This document shows, piece after piece, positions 28,484 through 39,054 of a DNA stretch of 64,000 bases (its first letter is position 1; each line of letters starts with the position of its first letter). The notes under the pieces were generated by a model. That model had not been told where the DNA came from, searched no databases, and worked only from the letters and a program-made list of their open reading frames with translations. This DNA comes from Enterobacter sp. CC120223-11 (GTDB lineage Bacteria > Pseudomonadota > Gammaproteobacteria > Enterobacterales > Enterobacteriaceae). The stretch covers positions 62,001 to 126,000 of the forward strand of contig NZ_OBEF01000003.1 in NCBI RefSeq assembly GCF_900215375.1. The letters are read 5' to 3'. Position numbers and translations under genes: made by a program.

Positions 28484-29143
28484 GTGCAGTGCAAAGGCTT
28501 TTTATTCGATCTCGACGGCACGCTGGTGGACTCCCTGCCGGTGGTAGAACGCTCCTGGTGTCACTGGGCTGACAGACACGGTCTCAGCCACGATGAAGTC
28601 CTGAATTTTATCCACGGCAAGCAGGCTATCACCTCGCTGCGCCATTTCCTGCCGGGCAAAACGGAAGCGGAAATTCAGGCCGAGTTTAGCTGGCTGGAGA
28701 AGATTGAAGCGGAAGACATCGAGGGTATTCGCGCCTTACCGGGCGCGCAGGCGTTGCTGAATCATCTTGATGAGGCCGGTATTCCGTGGGCCATTGTCAC
28801 TTCTGGCTCCATTCCGGTGGCGCATGCTCGTCACCGCGCGGCGGGGCTGGCTGCGGCGAAAGTATTCGTCACCGCAGAGCAGGTGAAACGCGGCAAACCT
28901 GAACCGGACGCTTATCTGTTAGGTGCCGAGCTGTTAGGGCTTGCGCCGCAGGATTGTGCTGTTGTGGAAGATGCCGCGGCAGGTATGCTGTCTGGCCTGG
29001 CGGCCGGGTGTCGCGTGATTGCCGTGAATGTTCCGCAGGATGCACCGCGGCTGAACGAAGCGGATTTCGTGCTGACCACGCTGGAAGCGTTGAGTGTTAT
29101 TCGTCAGCCAGATGGCACCGTGGATGTTCAGCTGAAAAACTGA
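28484..29143 (+). CDS. hxpA: Hexitol phosphatase A, HAD family
   Basis: 219 residues from a GTG at 28484, with GGAGG five bases upstream. ATG at 28472 would add four residues and overlaps the yfbU stop. The HAD nucleophile motif is DLDGTLVDS (Asp9, Asp11), followed by TSGS, KRGKPEPDAY and VVEDAAAG. The E. coli orthologue (YfbT) dephosphorylates hexitol and sugar phosphates. Confidence 0.92.
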   Translation: MQCKGFLFDLDGTLVDSLPVVERSWCHWADRHGLSHDEVLNFIHGKQAITSLRHFLPGKTEAEIQAEFSWLEKIEAEDIEGIRALPGAQALLNHLDEAGIPWAIVTSGSIPVAHARHRAAGLAAAKVFVTAEQVKRGKPEPDAYLLGAELLGLAPQDCAVVEDAAAGMLSGLAAGCRVIAVNVPQDAPRLNEADFVLTTLEALSVIRQPDGTVDVQLKN

Positions 29144-29155
29144 TGGTTTGATGTG

Positions 29156-29179
29156 GCCCCGCTCCGGCGGGGCTTTTTT
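29156..29179 (+). terminator. Rho-independent terminator after hxpA
   Basis: GCCCCGC (29156-29162), a TCCG loop and GCGGGGC (29167-29173) are followed by six T. Confidence 0.9.
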
Positions 29180-29219
29180 ATGCCACAATTTCCCCACTCT
29201 TTTCTGACAAGGATATGTT

Positions 29220-31046
29220 GTGAACAGTGAACTGATTTGGGTGCTTTGCCTGCTGGCGGTGGCGGTCCTGCTCTTCGCCACCGGTAAAGTACGCATGGAT
29301 GCCGTTGCGCTGCTGGTCATTGTGGCGTTCGTTCTGAGCGGCACGCTCACCTTAAGCGAAGCTTTTTCGGGCTTCAGCGATCCCAACGTTATTCTTATCG
29401 CCGCCCTGTTCATCATCGGCGACGGCCTGGTGCGCACCGGCGTTGCCACCAGTATGGGGGCGTGGCTGGTGAAGGTGGCAGGCAACAGCGAAATCAAAAT
29501 GCTGGTGTTCCTGATGCTGACCGTCGCCGGGCTGGGCGCGTTTATGAGCTCTACCGGCGTGGTGGCGATTTTTATTCCTGTTGTGCTGAGTGTGTGCATG
29601 CGAATGAACATCTCACCATCGCGACTGATGATGCCCCTGAGCTTCGCCGGACTTATCAGCGGCATGATGACGATTGTCGCCACGCCGCCCAATCTGGTGA
29701 TCAATAGCGAGCTTATCCGCGAAGGGCTGGACGGTTTCAGCTTCTTCAGCGTGACGCCGATTGGCATCGTCGTGCTGCTGCTCGGCATCGTCTATATGCT
29801 GCTGATGCGCTTTATGCTGCCCGGTGATGAGAGTGAATCCAGGCCCGATAAGCGTCGCACCTTTCGCGATCTTATCAAGGAGTATCGTCTCAATGGCCGG
29901 GCGCGCCGTCTGGCGATTCGTCCCGGTTCGCCGCTGGTGGGGCAGCGCCTGGATGACCTGAAACTGCGTGAGCGCTATGGGGCGAACGTTATCGGCGTGG
30001 AGCGCTGGCGGCGCTTTCGTCGGGTGATTGTCAACGTCAACGGCGTGTCTGAATTCCATGCCCGTGACGTATTGTTGATCGATATGTCTGCGGCAGACGT
30101 GGATCTACGTCAGTTTTGCAGCGAGCAGCTGCTGGAGCCGATGGTACTGCGCGGTGAGTATTTTTCCGATCAGGCGCTGGACGTGGGGATGGCAGAAGTT
30201 TCGCTGATCCCGGATTCTGAACTGACCGGCAAAACGGTGCGCGAAATGGAGTTTCGTACCCGCTTTGGGCTGAATGTGGTTGGCCTGAAGCGCGGTGGCA
30301 AGGCCGTCGAAGGGGCCGTTGTCGATGATGCTGTCGAGCTGGGTGACATTCTGCTGGTGGTGGGGAACTGGAAGCAGATAGCGCTGCTCTCGCAGGGCGG
30401 GCGCGACTTTGTGGTTCACAATATGCCCATTGAGGTGAACGATGCTTCACCGGCGCACAGCCAGGCCCCGCATGCGGTGTTCTGCCTGGTGCTGATGGTT
30501 GCTTTGATGCTGACCGATGAGATCCCCAACCCGATCGCGGCAATCATTGCCTGCTTGCTGATGGGTAAATTCCGCTGTATTAACGCTGAAAGTGCCTACA
30601 AAGCCATTCACTGGCCGAGCATTATCCTTATCGTGGGGATGATGCCGTTTGCCCTGGCGTTACAAAAAACGGGCGGCGTTGATCTGGTGGTGAAAGGGCT
30701 GATGGAAATTGGCGGTGGGCAGGGGCCGTATCTGATGCTGATCTGCCTGTTCGTGATGTGTGCGACGATTGGCCTGTTTATCTCCAATACTGCCACGGCG
30801 GTGCTGATGGCGCCGATAGCGCTGGCGGCGGCAAGATCAATGGACGTCTCGCCTTACCCGTTCGCCATGATGGTGGCGATGGCGGCGTCAGCGGCCTTTA
30901 TGACGCCCGTCTCTTCGCCGGTTAATACGCTGGTGCTGGGGCCGGGAAAATATGCATTCAGTGACTTTGTGAAGATTGGCGTGCCGTTCACTCTGCTGGT
31001 GATGGTGGTGTGTGTGATTCTGATCCCGGTACTGTTCCCGTTTTAA
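29220..31046 (+). CDS. yfbS: Putative transporter YfbS, SLC13/CitM-like with TrkA-C domains
   Basis: 608 residues. Membrane segments fill roughly residues 1-200 and 410-608. Between them lie two soluble TrkA-C (RCK_C) domains, about residues 220-300 and 310-390. The layout matches SLC13-type dicarboxylate/sulfate transporter relatives with regulatory inserts. The motifs [12 protein letters not shown] and [17 protein letters not shown] resemble the two SNT/STG substrate-sodium sites. The substrate is unknown. The start is GTG at 29220 after AAGGAT. Confidence 0.92.
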   Translation: MNSELIWVLCLLAVAVLLFATGKVRMDAVALLVIVAFVLSGTLTLSEAFSGFSDPNVILIAALFIIGDGLVRTGVATSMGAWLVKVAGNSEIKMLVFLMLTVAGLGAFMSSTGVVAIFIPVVLSVCMRMNISPSRLMMPLSFAGLISGMMTIVATPPNLVINSELIREGLDGFSFFSVTPIGIVVLLLGIVYMLLMRFMLPGDESESRPDKRRTFRDLIKEYRLNGRARRLAIRPGSPLVGQRLDDLKLRERYGANVIGVERWRRFRRVIVNVNGVSEFHARDVLLIDMSAADVDLRQFCSEQLLEPMVLRGEYFSDQALDVGMAEVSLIPDSELTGKTVREMEFRTRFGLNVVGLKRGGKAVEGAVVDDAVELGDILLVVGNWKQIALLSQGGRDFVVHNMPIEVNDASPAHSQAPHAVFCLVLMVALMLTDEIPNPIAAIIACLLMGKFRCINAESAYKAIHWPSIILIVGMMPFALALQKTGGVDLVVKGLMEIGGGQGPYLMLICLFVMCATIGLFISNTATAVLMAPIALAAARSMDVSPYPFAMMVAMAASAAFMTPVSSPVNTLVLGPGKYAFSDFVKIGVPFTLLVMVVCVILIPVLFPF

Positions 31047-31076
31047 CAGCCCCGGTGGGAAGGTTTTTAGCGTTGC

Positions 31077-31099
31077 GCCCTCTCCATGTGGGAGAGGGC
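31077..31099. terminator. Palindrome GCCCTCTCC/GGAGAGGGC between yfbS and yfbR
   Basis: A nine-base perfect stem with a five-base loop lies between two convergent genes. Its arms are the same as those of the hairpin after dedD. It may end both transcripts although it has no T-run. Confidence 0.55.
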
Positions 31100-31115
31100 A
31101 TCATGCTGCACGATA

Positions 31116-31715
31116 TTATAGCGGCGAGTCCTGGCTTATCTCATCGAGCGAAAGCTGGAAGCTCGGCACAAACACCCGCATGAAATAGTCCATCTCTTCA
31201 CTCCGGCGGGAGTCCAGCGTCTTCTCCAGACGGCTCTTCGCCAGCAGAAACTCGTTGTTGCCCGCGGAGAGCTCCTCCAGACATTTCAGGTAGGCACAGA
31301 GCGCGTCGGCCTGTTTTACGATGGCCTTCTCTTCATCGCTGGTGTGATGTTCATCGATCAGGGGTTCGAAGATATCCCGAAGCTCCTCTGGCACCATATC
31401 GACAAGCTTTTGCTGTGCGATCTTCTCGATCGCTTTGTATTCCTGCGCAATCTGGGAGTTGAAGTATTTTACGGGCGTCGGCAGATCGCCGGTCAGCACT
31501 TCGGAGGCGTCATGATACAACGCCAGCAAAGCAATGCGCTCAGCGTTCACGTTGCCGTTGAATTTGCGATTCTTGATAGCCGCCAGCGCGTGGGCAACCA
31601 TCGCAACCTGCAAACTGTGCTCGGAGACGTTTTCGGTGCGCACGTTGCGCATCAGTGGCCAGCGGTTAATTAGCTTCAGGCGGGAGAGGTGGGCAAAGAA
31701 GTGACTCTGGCTCAT
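31116..31715 (-). CDS. yfbR: 5'-deoxynucleotidase YfbR
   Basis: 199 residues. An HD-domain phosphohydrolase that removes phosphate from deoxyribonucleoside 5'-monophosphates. Metal ligands are in [13 protein letters not shown] and [18 protein letters not shown]. The start at 31715 ([15 protein letters not shown]) matches E. coli; the frame open up to 31898 overlaps alaA and is not conserved. Confidence 0.96.
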   Translation of the reverse strand: MSQSHFFAHLSRLKLINRWPLMRNVRTENVSEHSLQVAMVAHALAAIKNRKFNGNVNAERIALLALYHDASEVLTGDLPTPVKYFNSQIAQEYKAIEKIAQQKLVDMVPEELRDIFEPLIDEHHTSDEEKAIVKQADALCAYLKCLEELSAGNNEFLLAKSRLEKTLDSRRSEEMDYFMRVFVPSFQLSLDEISQDSPL

Positions 31716-31795
31716 GGGATTCCTTGAGGCGTGACAGCAGGTTACCCATTGTGCGCTGAGTTGACCGCCAGATGCAAACCCGGCGGTCAACGCTT

Positions 31796-33013
31796 TTACA
31801 ACTGGTGGTAGCCCGAAAGGAAGCGACCAAAGCGGTTGATCGACATTTCCAGATCGTCCATGCGAGGAAGGGTCACGATGCGCACGTGATCCGGCCACGG
31901 CCAGTTAAAGGCAGAGCCCTGAACCAGCAGCACTTTCTCTTGTAACAGGAAATCGAGCACCATCTTCTGGTCGTCGTGAATATTGAAGCGTTTAGCGTCA
32001 ATTTTCGGGAACATATAGAGCGCGCCGTTAGGCTTCACGCAGCTGACGCCTGGGATCTCATTGATAAGCTCCCATGCACGGTTGCGCTGCTCGTAAAGAC
32101 GGCCGCCAGGAACGATAAATTCGCTAATGCTCTGATAACCGCCAAGTGCGGTTTGAATGGCGTGCTGAGCAGGAACGTTGGCGCACAGGCGCATCGAGGC
32201 AAGCATTTCCAGCCCTTCGATATAGCCTTTGGCGTGTTTCTTCGGCCCGTTCAGGACCATCCAGCCCTGGCGGAAACCCGCTACGCGGTAGGTTTTCGAC
32301 AGGCCGTTAAAGGTCACGGTCAGCAGATCGGGTGCTAGCGCTGCGATGGAATGGTGCTGCGCCTCGTCGTACAGAATTTTGTCGTAGATCTCGTCAGCAA
32401 AGATGATCAGGTTATGCTGACGGGCGATCTCCACGATCTCCAGCAGCAGCTCTTTAGAGTACACGGCGCCGGTCGGGTTGTTCGGGTTGATAATCACGAT
32501 GCCACGGGTGCGCGGCGTGATTTTGCTGCGAATGTCATCGAGATCAGGGAACCAGCCTGCGGATTCATCGCAAAGATAATGCACGGCTTTGCCGCTTGAG
32601 AGCGAAACCGCCGCCGTCCAAAGCGGGTAGTCTGGCGCTGGCACGAGCATTTCGTCACCGCTGTTGAGCAGAGCCTGCATCGCCTGAACGATAAGTTCAG
32701 ACACGCCGTTGCCGATGTAGATGTCTTCCACGGTCACGTCGCGCATGTCGCGAGCCTGATAGTGCTGCATGATGGCTTTGCGCGCGGAATACAGACCTTT
32801 AGAATCACAGTAGCCCTGCGCTGTTGGCAGGTTGCGGATCACATCGACAAGGATTTCGTCCGGGGCCTCAAAGCCAAAAGGGGCAGGGTTGCCAATATTT
32901 AGCTTAAGAACCTTGTTGCCTTCTTCTTCAAGACGTTTGGCTTCTTTAAGTACCGGGCCGCGGATGTCATAACAGACATTATCTAATTTGCTGGATTTTT
33001 CGATGGGGGACAT
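31796..33013 (-). CDS. alaA: Glutamate-pyruvate aminotransferase AlaA
   Basis: 405 residues, a class I/II PLP-dependent aminotransferase making alanine from pyruvate and glutamate. The PLP Lys is in the motif [28 protein letters not shown] and FADEIYDKI are also conserved. The start at 33013 ([10 protein letters not shown]) matches the E. coli orthologue; the frame extends to 33043 but this is not conserved. It is divergent from lrhA across a 0.9-kb spacer. Confidence 0.96.
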   Translation of the reverse strand: MSPIEKSSKLDNVCYDIRGPVLKEAKRLEEEGNKVLKLNIGNPAPFGFEAPDEILVDVIRNLPTAQGYCDSKGLYSARKAIMQHYQARDMRDVTVEDIYIGNGVSELIVQAMQALLNSGDEMLVPAPDYPLWTAAVSLSSGKAVHYLCDESAGWFPDLDDIRSKITPRTRGIVIINPNNPTGAVYSKELLLEIVEIARQHNLIIFADEIYDKILYDEAQHHSIAALAPDLLTVTFNGLSKTYRVAGFRQGWMVLNGPKKHAKGYIEGLEMLASMRLCANVPAQHAIQTALGGYQSISEFIVPGGRLYEQRNRAWELINEIPGVSCVKPNGALYMFPKIDAKRFNIHDDQKMVLDFLLQEKVLLVQGSAFNWPWPDHVRIVTLPRMDDLEMSINRFGRFLSGYHQL

Positions 33014-33952
33014 GAATCTTGACCTTTTCGCTAGTTTCGCCACTCCCTGCCGTGGAAGTCAGCACCGAATAAGGTACTCCCCATCACCGCTATTTTGAAG
33101 TGTTGGCAGGACAATATTTTGTATAGCAGGCAATAGTGACCTGATTTGTTCGTCTGTGGTTTCGCTTTTTATGGTGTCTGAATCACCAGGTAATGAAGGT
33201 GAAGTGGTGATTAATGTTGTCATTTCATCTTGTGTGTGAATTATTGACTGAATTCACTGGGGCGGCCGACAACTCTTCTGCTTGCCGGGAAACGTTGGGA
33301 TGCGACGTTTCGGTTATCCCGCACTCTGGTTTTGCAAAGTGAGGAATAGAGTCTACTACTTTACTCTGTGAATATATTGTTAAGTTTTGTTAATGAAAGA
33401 ATATTTAATCAATTAATTATATTTCATTAATTGCAAACTTATCTCCTCGGATTGTTAATTTATTCCTTAATGGAGGGTTCAGTTTATAAATTTATGTAAT
33501 ATTAACCCTAATAATACTTATAAATATAATGGTTTTGCGGTAGGATACCAGGGTCCGCTAACTCAGATTATCGCCTTTTTGGTGATGTTTTGGCTCGGGT
33601 GTTAATGTAAGTTAGTGATAATGCATGTGTTTTTGTCTTAACTGGTGCGTTTGCGCTTTTTGGTGCCTTTGTTGGGTTTTCTTAAACAGCTTTGCGTAAA
33701 AGTAACGTTTTTTTTTGAATAATCTCACATAAAAGTGCCAGAAATAATTATTTCGTTACCCGGTTGTAAGCAAAAATATAGCTTTGAGTCTGCTCTTTGA
33801 GACAGTGGCAGACAATTATAATGCAATAACGCTCATTCAGGTATTCATCCAGTTCGCCGGGCCGGAGGATGTGAGTCAAATGGAATTGTCTGAGCTTTAG
33901 AGCACAGCATCAACCAGCCAGGTCAGCACAAGCAACCTGTAAGTGAAGAATA
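33014..33952. other. Long non-coding region between alaA and lrhA
   Basis: 939 bases without a convincing gene. About 33360-33540 is very AT-rich with long A/T runs (TTAATTAATTATATTTCATTAATT-like composition), as in sites for nucleoid proteins. A -10-like TATAAT lies at 33817-33822, about 130 bases before lrhA. A spacer of similar size is found in E. coli, where lrhA has a long leader and is regulated by LrhA itself and RcsB. Confidence 0.6.
33817..33822 (+). promoter_or_regulatory. Candidate -10 element for lrhA
   Basis: TATAAT is a perfect -10 hexamer. TCTTTG 17 bases upstream is a poor -35 and TTGAGA is a better hexamer but only 14 bases away, so the promoter may need an activator or may be one of several. 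Confidence 0.4.
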
Positions 33953-34894
33953 ATGATTAACGCAAATCGTCCGATACTGAATCTCGATCTCGATCTGCTT
34001 AGAACTTTTGTCGCGGTCGCCGATCTGAACACCTTTGCAGCGGCAGCAGCTGCCGTTTGCCGTACTCAGTCAGCCGTCAGCCAGCAAATGCAGCGCCTTG
34101 AGCAGCTGGTCGGCAAAGAGTTGTTTGCTCGTCATGGCAGAAATAAGTTGCTCACTGAACATGGCATTCAACTGCTGGGCTATGCCCGCAAAATTCTGCG
34201 CTTCAACGATGAGGCGTGTACGTCGCTAATGTTTAGCTCGTTGCAGGGGCAGCTGACTATCGGATCATCTGATGAATCTGCCGATACAATATTGCCGTTC
34301 CTGCTCAACCGCATCAGCTCGGTTTACCCGAAGCTGGCGCTGGATGTGCGCGTGAAGCGCCATGGTGAAGTGGGGGCGATGCTACAGGCGAATGAAGTCG
34401 ATTTAGTACTGACCACGCATCGTCTGACGCAGTTTGATTCGATCTCTTTGCGCACGTCACCGACGCTCTGGTATTGCGCCGCCGATTACATTCTGCCGCC
34501 GGGCGAAGCTGTTCCACTGGTGCTGCTGGACGATCCAAGTCCTTTCCGCGATATGATTATTGATAAGTTAAACGCTGCGCGCATTCCGTGGCGGCTGGCT
34601 TATGTTGCGTCTACACTTTCTGCCGTAAGGGCAGCGGTGAAAGCCGGGTTAGGGGTGACTGCACGCCCGGTAGAAATGATGAGCCCGGAATTGCGCGTGC
34701 TGGGCAGAAGTGACGGATTACCGCAGCTTCCGGATACCGAGTATCTGTTGAGCTGTAAAAAACAGGCTCAAAATGAGCTGGTGCAGGCGATTTTCCAGTC
34801 GCTGGATAACGATAATAATCCCTGGTATCAGTACGGTGCGTATACCTCGGAAGGGGGAGATGATACCCTTATCGCCGAAAGGGATTTAGAGTAA
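33953..34894 (+). CDS. lrhA: LysR-type regulator LrhA
   Basis: 313 residues. The N-terminal LysR helix-turn-helix ([20 protein letters not shown], near residues 27-46) is identical or nearly so to E. coli LrhA, followed by a substrate-binding-like effector domain. LrhA represses flhDC and therefore motility and chemotaxis, and affects fimbriae and RpoS translation. The effector half and last 60 residues differ more from E. coli than the DNA-binding part. It is upstream of nuo in the same direction but separated by 628 bases. Confidence 0.95.
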   Translation: MINANRPILNLDLDLLRTFVAVADLNTFAAAAAAVCRTQSAVSQQMQRLEQLVGKELFARHGRNKLLTEHGIQLLGYARKILRFNDEACTSLMFSSLQGQLTIGSSDESADTILPFLLNRISSVYPKLALDVRVKRHGEVGAMLQANEVDLVLTTHRLTQFDSISLRTSPTLWYCAADYILPPGEAVPLVLLDDPSPFRDMIIDKLNAARIPWRLAYVASTLSAVRAAVKAGLGVTARPVEMMSPELRVLGRSDGLPQLPDTEYLLSCKKQAQNELVQAIFQSLDNDNNPWYQYGAYTSEGGDDTLIAERDLE

Positions 34895-35351
34895 CGCGCC
34901 CGCCGCTTTCTGGTAACAATTTGTAAGTGCAAAAAATGGCTGCTGACGCATAAATTGTGTTCAGTGGCCTTTTTTTTGGATAAAGCGTCATCAGTGCTGC
35001 GGCGCTTTTATTTTTTGTCATTGTTTTTCAGGTTGTTAGTTTCTGGTGGCAGAATTTCATCAAACTTCAGGCAGCCAACTTCCAGCTTCCTGCTAATGTT
35101 AAAAAAACGGCTGTATTGTTGCTGTTTTTTTGTATGAATTAACAAAAGCGTGTCTCAGATCAAGAAAATACTCCCCATTGGGGGGAGGAATCGCCGTCAA
35201 TTCCTGTCAAAATAGAAGGGTAATTGGTGTTTAAGCCTCAGACGGACACGATTCACCAGCCGTAAATTCTGGCAGCCATTTCACCCTGAAAAGGCTAAAG
35301 GGCATTTAATGTTAATGAAACGTGTTCGGTGTAAACTAATGTGAGGAAACT

Positions 35352-35379
35352 TTTGTTAAAGTTGACAAAAGGTTATAGA
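35352..35379 (+). promoter_or_regulatory. Candidate nuoA promoter
   Basis: TTTGTT (35352-35357) and TATAGA (35374-35379) are spaced by 16 bases, about 145 bases upstream of nuoA. TTGACA at 35362-35367 could also be a -35 element for an alternative start. The assignment is tentative. Confidence 0.35.
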
Positions 35380-35386
35380 AAGGAGT

Positions 35387-35445
35387 AAAAAACCACATCT
35401 TTTAGCAGTTTTAGCCCATTAGTGGCACATTTTTTGTGGTTTTTT
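35387..35445. repeat. Eleven-base inverted repeat in the nuo leader
   Basis: AAAAAACCACA (35387-35397) and TGTGGTTTTTT (35435-35445) are exact inverted copies with a 37-base loop, lying between the candidate promoter and nuoA. The distal arm ends in T6, like an intrinsic terminator or attenuator. Confidence 0.6.
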
Positions 35446-35522
35446 AATTCCTCCCCATGAATCATGTGGCGTTCATCTGCCAGCCAGAGCAGAGTTTCAG
35501 CGCTACTTATTTTGGTTAAGCA

Positions 35523-35969
35523 ATGCGTATGTCAACATCCACTGAAGTCATCGCTCATCACTGGGCATTCGCTATATTTCTCATCATTGCCATTGGCCTC
35601 TGCTGTCTGATGCTGATTGGCGGTTGGTATCTCGGCGGCCGCGCACGCGCACGTAGCAAGAACACCCCGTTTGAGTCGGGTATCGACTCTGTGGGCTCCG
35701 CTCGCTTACGTCTCTCGGCGAAGTTCTACCTGGTCGCCATGTTCTTCGTCATCTTCGACGTGGAAGCCCTCTACCTTTACGCATGGTCTACCTCAATTCG
35801 CGAAAGCGGCTGGGTCGGCTTTGTGGAAGCCGCAATTTTCATTTTAGTGTTACTGGCAGGTTTGGTTTACCTCGTCCGTATCGGCGCACTGGACTGGACG
35901 CCTTCACGCTCCCGTCGCACGCTGGTTAATCCGGAAACTGACAGTTCTGCTAATCGTCATACGCAGTAA
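35523..35969 (+). CDS. nuoA: NADH-quinone oxidoreductase subunit A
   Basis: 148 residues with three membrane segments and the conserved acidic loop [13 protein letters not shown] near the quinone channel. It is part of the membrane arm of complex I. The start MRMSTSTEV parallels E. coli MSMSTSTEV. It is the first gene of the fourteen-subunit (thirteen-gene) nuo operon. Confidence 0.96.
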   Translation: MRMSTSTEVIAHHWAFAIFLIIAIGLCCLMLIGGWYLGGRARARSKNTPFESGIDSVGSARLRLSAKFYLVAMFFVIFDVEALYLYAWSTSIRESGWVGFVEAAIFILVLLAGLVYLVRIGALDWTPSRSRRTLVNPETDSSANRHTQ

Positions 35970-35984
35970 AAGCGAGGCAATAAG

Positions 35985-36659
35985 ATGGATTATACGCTCA
36001 CCCGCATAGATCCCAACGGTGAGAACGACCGTTACCCCCTGCAAAAACAGGAGATCGTAACCGACCCTCTTGAGCAGGAAGTGAACAAAAGCGTGTACAT
36101 GGGCAAGCTCGAGAACGCCCTGCACGACATGGTCAACTGGGGCCGCAAGAACTCAATCTGGCCTTACAACTTCGGCCTTTCCTGCTGCTACGTTGAAATG
36201 GTGACGTCATTCACTGCGGTGCATGACGTTGCGCGTTTTGGGGCAGAAGTACTGCGTGCTTCTCCACGTCAGGCTGACCTGATGGTGGTAGCCGGTACCT
36301 GTTTCACCAAAATGGCCCCGGTTATTCAGCGTCTTTACGATCAGATGCTGGAGCCAAAATGGGTTATCTCCATGGGGGCTTGTGCAAACTCCGGCGGCAT
36401 GTACGACATTTATTCTGTTGTGCAGGGCGTGGATAAGTTTATCCCGGTCGATGTGTACATTCCTGGCTGCCCACCGCGTCCGGAAGCCTACATGCAGGCG
36501 CTGATGCTGCTGCAGGAGTCCATCGGTAAAGAGCGTCGTCCGCTCTCCTGGGTGGTTGGCGATCAGGGCGTATACCGCGCCAATATGCAATCTGAACGCG
36601 AGCGTAAACGCGGCGAACGTATTGCTGTGACGAATCTTCGTACACCTGACGAGATTTAA
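35985..36659 (+). CDS. nuoB: NADH-quinone oxidoreductase subunit B
   Basis: 224 residues. Carries cluster N2, the terminal iron-sulfur cluster that reduces quinone. Ligands are Cys67, Cys68, Cys133 and Cys162 ([26 protein letters not shown]). It lies at the junction of peripheral and membrane arms with the NuoCD protein. Fifteen bases separate it from nuoA. Confidence 0.97.
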   Translation: MDYTLTRIDPNGENDRYPLQKQEIVTDPLEQEVNKSVYMGKLENALHDMVNWGRKNSIWPYNFGLSCCYVEMVTSFTAVHDVARFGAEVLRASPRQADLMVVAGTCFTKMAPVIQRLYDQMLEPKWVISMGACANSGGMYDIYSVVQGVDKFIPVDVYIPGCPPRPEAYMQALMLLQESIGKERRPLSWVVGDQGVYRANMQSERERKRGERIAVTNLRTPDEI

Positions 36660-36745
36660 TTTTGCGCCTGTGGGCCGTGAAAAGTCTCCGCATATCAAAA
36701 CTATAGCGCGGAGCCACGCCCGACAGTCACCACGGACCTTTTGCA

Positions 36746-38551
36746 ATGGTGAACAATATGACCGATTTAACCGCGCATGAAGCTGCCGCCTGGCAGACCC
36801 GGGATCATCTCGATGACCCGGTGATTGGCGAACTGCGCAACCGTTTTGGGCCGGATGCCTTTACCGTTCAGCCAACCCGCACCGGGGTACCCGTCGTTTG
36901 GGTTAAGCGTGAACAGTTACTGGAAGTGGTCGATTTCCTCAAGAAATTGCCAAAACCTTACGTCATGCTGTTTGATTTACACGGCATGGACGAGCGTCTG
37001 CGCACACACCGTGACGGGTTACCCGCCGCGGATTTTTCCGTTTTCTACCATCTGATTTCTATCGACCGCAACCGCGACATCATGCTCAAGGTGGCGCTGT
37101 CTGAGAACGATCTGAATGTGCCAACGGTGACCAAACTCTTCCCGAACGCCAACTGGTATGAGCGTGAAACCTGGGAGATGTTTGGAATCAACATCCAGGG
37201 CCACCCGAACCTGCGTCGCATCATGATGCCGGACACCTGGGAAGGCCACCCGCTGCGTAAAGACTACCCGGCGCGCGCCACCGAATTCGACCCGTTTGAG
37301 CTGACCAAAGCCAAACAGGATCTGGAGATGGAAGCGCTGACCTTTAAGCCTGAAGAGTGGGGCATGAAGCGCAGCACCGAAAACGAGGACTTCATGTTCC
37401 TCAACCTCGGTCCGAACCACCCGTCTGCGCACGGTGCATTCCGTATCATCCTTCAGCTGGATGGCGAAGAGATTGTCGACTGCGTCCCGGATATCGGCTA
37501 CCACCACCGTGGCGCCGAGAAAATGGGCGAACGTCAGTCCTGGCACAGCTACATTCCGTACACCGACCGTATCGAATACCTCGGCGGCTGCGTGAACGAA
37601 ATGCCTTACGTGCTGGCCGTTGAAAAGCTGGCGGGCATCAAGGTGCCTGAGCGCGTGGACGTCATCCGCGTCATGCTCTCCGAGCTGTTCCGTATTAACA
37701 GTCACCTGCTGTACATTTCCACGTTCATTCAGGACGTCGGTGCGATGACGCCGGTGTTCTTTGCGTTTACCGATCGCCAGAAAATCTACGATCTGGTGGA
37801 AGCGATCACTGGTTTCCGTATGCACCCGGCGTGGTTCCGCATCGGCGGTGTCGCGCACGACCTGCCGCGTGGCTGGGATCGACTGCTGCGTGAATTCCTC
37901 GAGTGGATGCCGAAGCGCCTCGATTCTTACGAGAAAGCCGCGCTGCGCAACACCATTCTGAAAGGCCGTTCTCAGGGCGTTGCCGCTTACACCGCGAAAG
38001 AAGCGCTGGAGTGGGGCACCACCGGTGCTGGTCTGCGCGCCACCGGGATCGACTTCGACGTGCGTAAGGCGCGTCCGTACTCTGGATATGAAAACTTCGA
38101 CTTCGAAATCCCGGTTGGCGGCGGCGTGTCCGACTGCTACACCCGCGTGATGCTGAAAGTCGAAGAGCTGCGTCAGAGCCTGCGTATTCTTCGCCAGTGT
38201 CTGGACAACATGCCGGAAGGCCCGTTCAAGGCGGATCACCCGCTGACGACGCCGCCACCGAAAGAGCGCACGCTGCAGCATATCGAAACCCTGATCACTC
38301 ACTTCCTGCAGGTTTCCTGGGGCCCGGTTATGCCGGCCAACGAATCCTTCCAGATGATTGAGGCGACCAAGGGCATCAACAGCTACTACCTGACCAGCGA
38401 CGGCAGCACCATGAGCTACCGCACCCGTATCCGTACGCCGAGCTATGCGCACCTGCAGCAGATCCCGGCGGCGATTCGCGGCAGCCTGGTATCAGACCTT
38501 ATCGTCTATCTGGGTAGTATTGATTTTGTTATGTCAGATGTGGACCGCTAA
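36746..38551 (+). CDS. nuoC: NADH-quinone oxidoreductase fused subunit C/D
   Basis: 601 residues. NuoC (30-kDa subunit type, about residues 1-190) is fused to NuoD (49-kDa type, about 210-601), the fused form found in E. coli and relatives. NuoC has the [10 protein letters not shown] and GHPLRKDYP signature; NuoD has [26 protein letters not shown] and the quinone-site His. ATG at 36746 is used; ATG at 36758 is also possible. It has an 86-base spacer from nuoB. Confidence 0.97.
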   Translation: MVNNMTDLTAHEAAAWQTRDHLDDPVIGELRNRFGPDAFTVQPTRTGVPVVWVKREQLLEVVDFLKKLPKPYVMLFDLHGMDERLRTHRDGLPAADFSVFYHLISIDRNRDIMLKVALSENDLNVPTVTKLFPNANWYERETWEMFGINIQGHPNLRRIMMPDTWEGHPLRKDYPARATEFDPFELTKAKQDLEMEALTFKPEEWGMKRSTENEDFMFLNLGPNHPSAHGAFRIILQLDGEEIVDCVPDIGYHHRGAEKMGERQSWHSYIPYTDRIEYLGGCVNEMPYVLAVEKLAGIKVPERVDVIRVMLSELFRINSHLLYISTFIQDVGAMTPVFFAFTDRQKIYDLVEAITGFRMHPAWFRIGGVAHDLPRGWDRLLREFLEWMPKRLDSYEKAALRNTILKGRSQGVAAYTAKEALEWGTTGAGLRATGIDFDVRKARPYSGYENFDFEIPVGGGVSDCYTRVMLKVEELRQSLRILRQCLDNMPEGPFKADHPLTTPPPKERTLQHIETLITHFLQVSWGPVMPANESFQMIEATKGINSYYLTSDGSTMSYRTRIRTPSYAHLQQIPAAIRGSLVSDLIVYLGSIDFVMSDVDR

Positions 38552-38553
38552 TT

Positions 38554-39054
38554 ATGCACGAGAATCAACAACCACAAACCGAGGCTTTTGAGCTGAGTGC
38601 GGCCGAGCGTGACGCGATTGAGCACGAAAAGCATCACTATGAAGACCCGCGTGCGGCGTCCATTGAAGCGCTGAAAATCGTTCAGAAGCAGCGCGGCTGG
38701 GTGCCGGACGGCGCGATCTACGCGATCGCCGACGTGCTGGGTATTCCGGCAAGCGACGTTGAAGGCGTGGCCACGTTCTACAGCCAGATATTCCGCCAGC
38801 CAGTGGGCCGTCACGTCATTCGCTACTGCGACAGCGTGGTGTGTCACATCACTGGCTATCAGGGCATCCAGGCAGCGCTTGAGCAGAAGCTCGACATCAA
38901 GCCAGGCCAGACGACCTTTGACGGGCGTTTCACCCTGCTGCCAACCTGCTGTCTGGGCAACTGCGACAAGGGGCCGAACATGATGATTGATGAGGACACT
39001 CACAGCCATCTGACGCCGGAGGCAATCCCTGAGCTGCTGGAGCGTTACAAATGA
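38554..39054 (+). CDS. nuoE: NADH-quinone oxidoreductase subunit E
   Basis: 166 residues. Holds the 2Fe-2S cluster N1a with ligands Cys92, Cys97, Cys133 and Cys137 (CDSVVC and CCLGNC). It is part of the NADH-oxidising module with NuoF and NuoG. It overlaps nuoF by four bases. Confidence 0.97.
   Translation: MHENQQPQTEAFELSAAERDAIEHEKHHYEDPRAASIEALKIVQKQRGWVPDGAIYAIADVLGIPASDVEGVATFYSQIFRQPVGRHVIRYCDSVVCHITGYQGIQAALEQKLDIKPGQTTFDGRFTLLPTCCLGNCDKGPNMMIDEDTHSHLTPEAIPELLERYK

Larger units (their letters stand above)
34895..35522. other. lrhA-nuoA non-coding region with nuo promoters
   Basis: 628 bases with no convincing gene. The last 240 bases hold promoter-like elements and a large inverted repeat described separately. 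TTTAATGTTAATGAAAC (about 35306-35322) resembles ArcA-type repeats. CTCCCCATTGGGG at about 35171-35183 forms a small hairpin. In E. coli this region carries distal sites for ArcA, NarL, FNR and Fis; only weak matches are visible to me here. Confidence 0.5.

Noticed and set aside
34955-35137. 60-residue frame in the lrhA-nuoA spacer
   Set aside because: Phe/Leu/Ser-rich low-complexity reading of an AT-rich region, with no ribosome-binding site.
37019-38452. 477-residue minus-strand open frame opposite nuoC/D
   Set aside because: It is the shadow of a highly conserved plus-strand gene, with His/Val/Arg-rich composition typical of antisense reading and no start-site signal.
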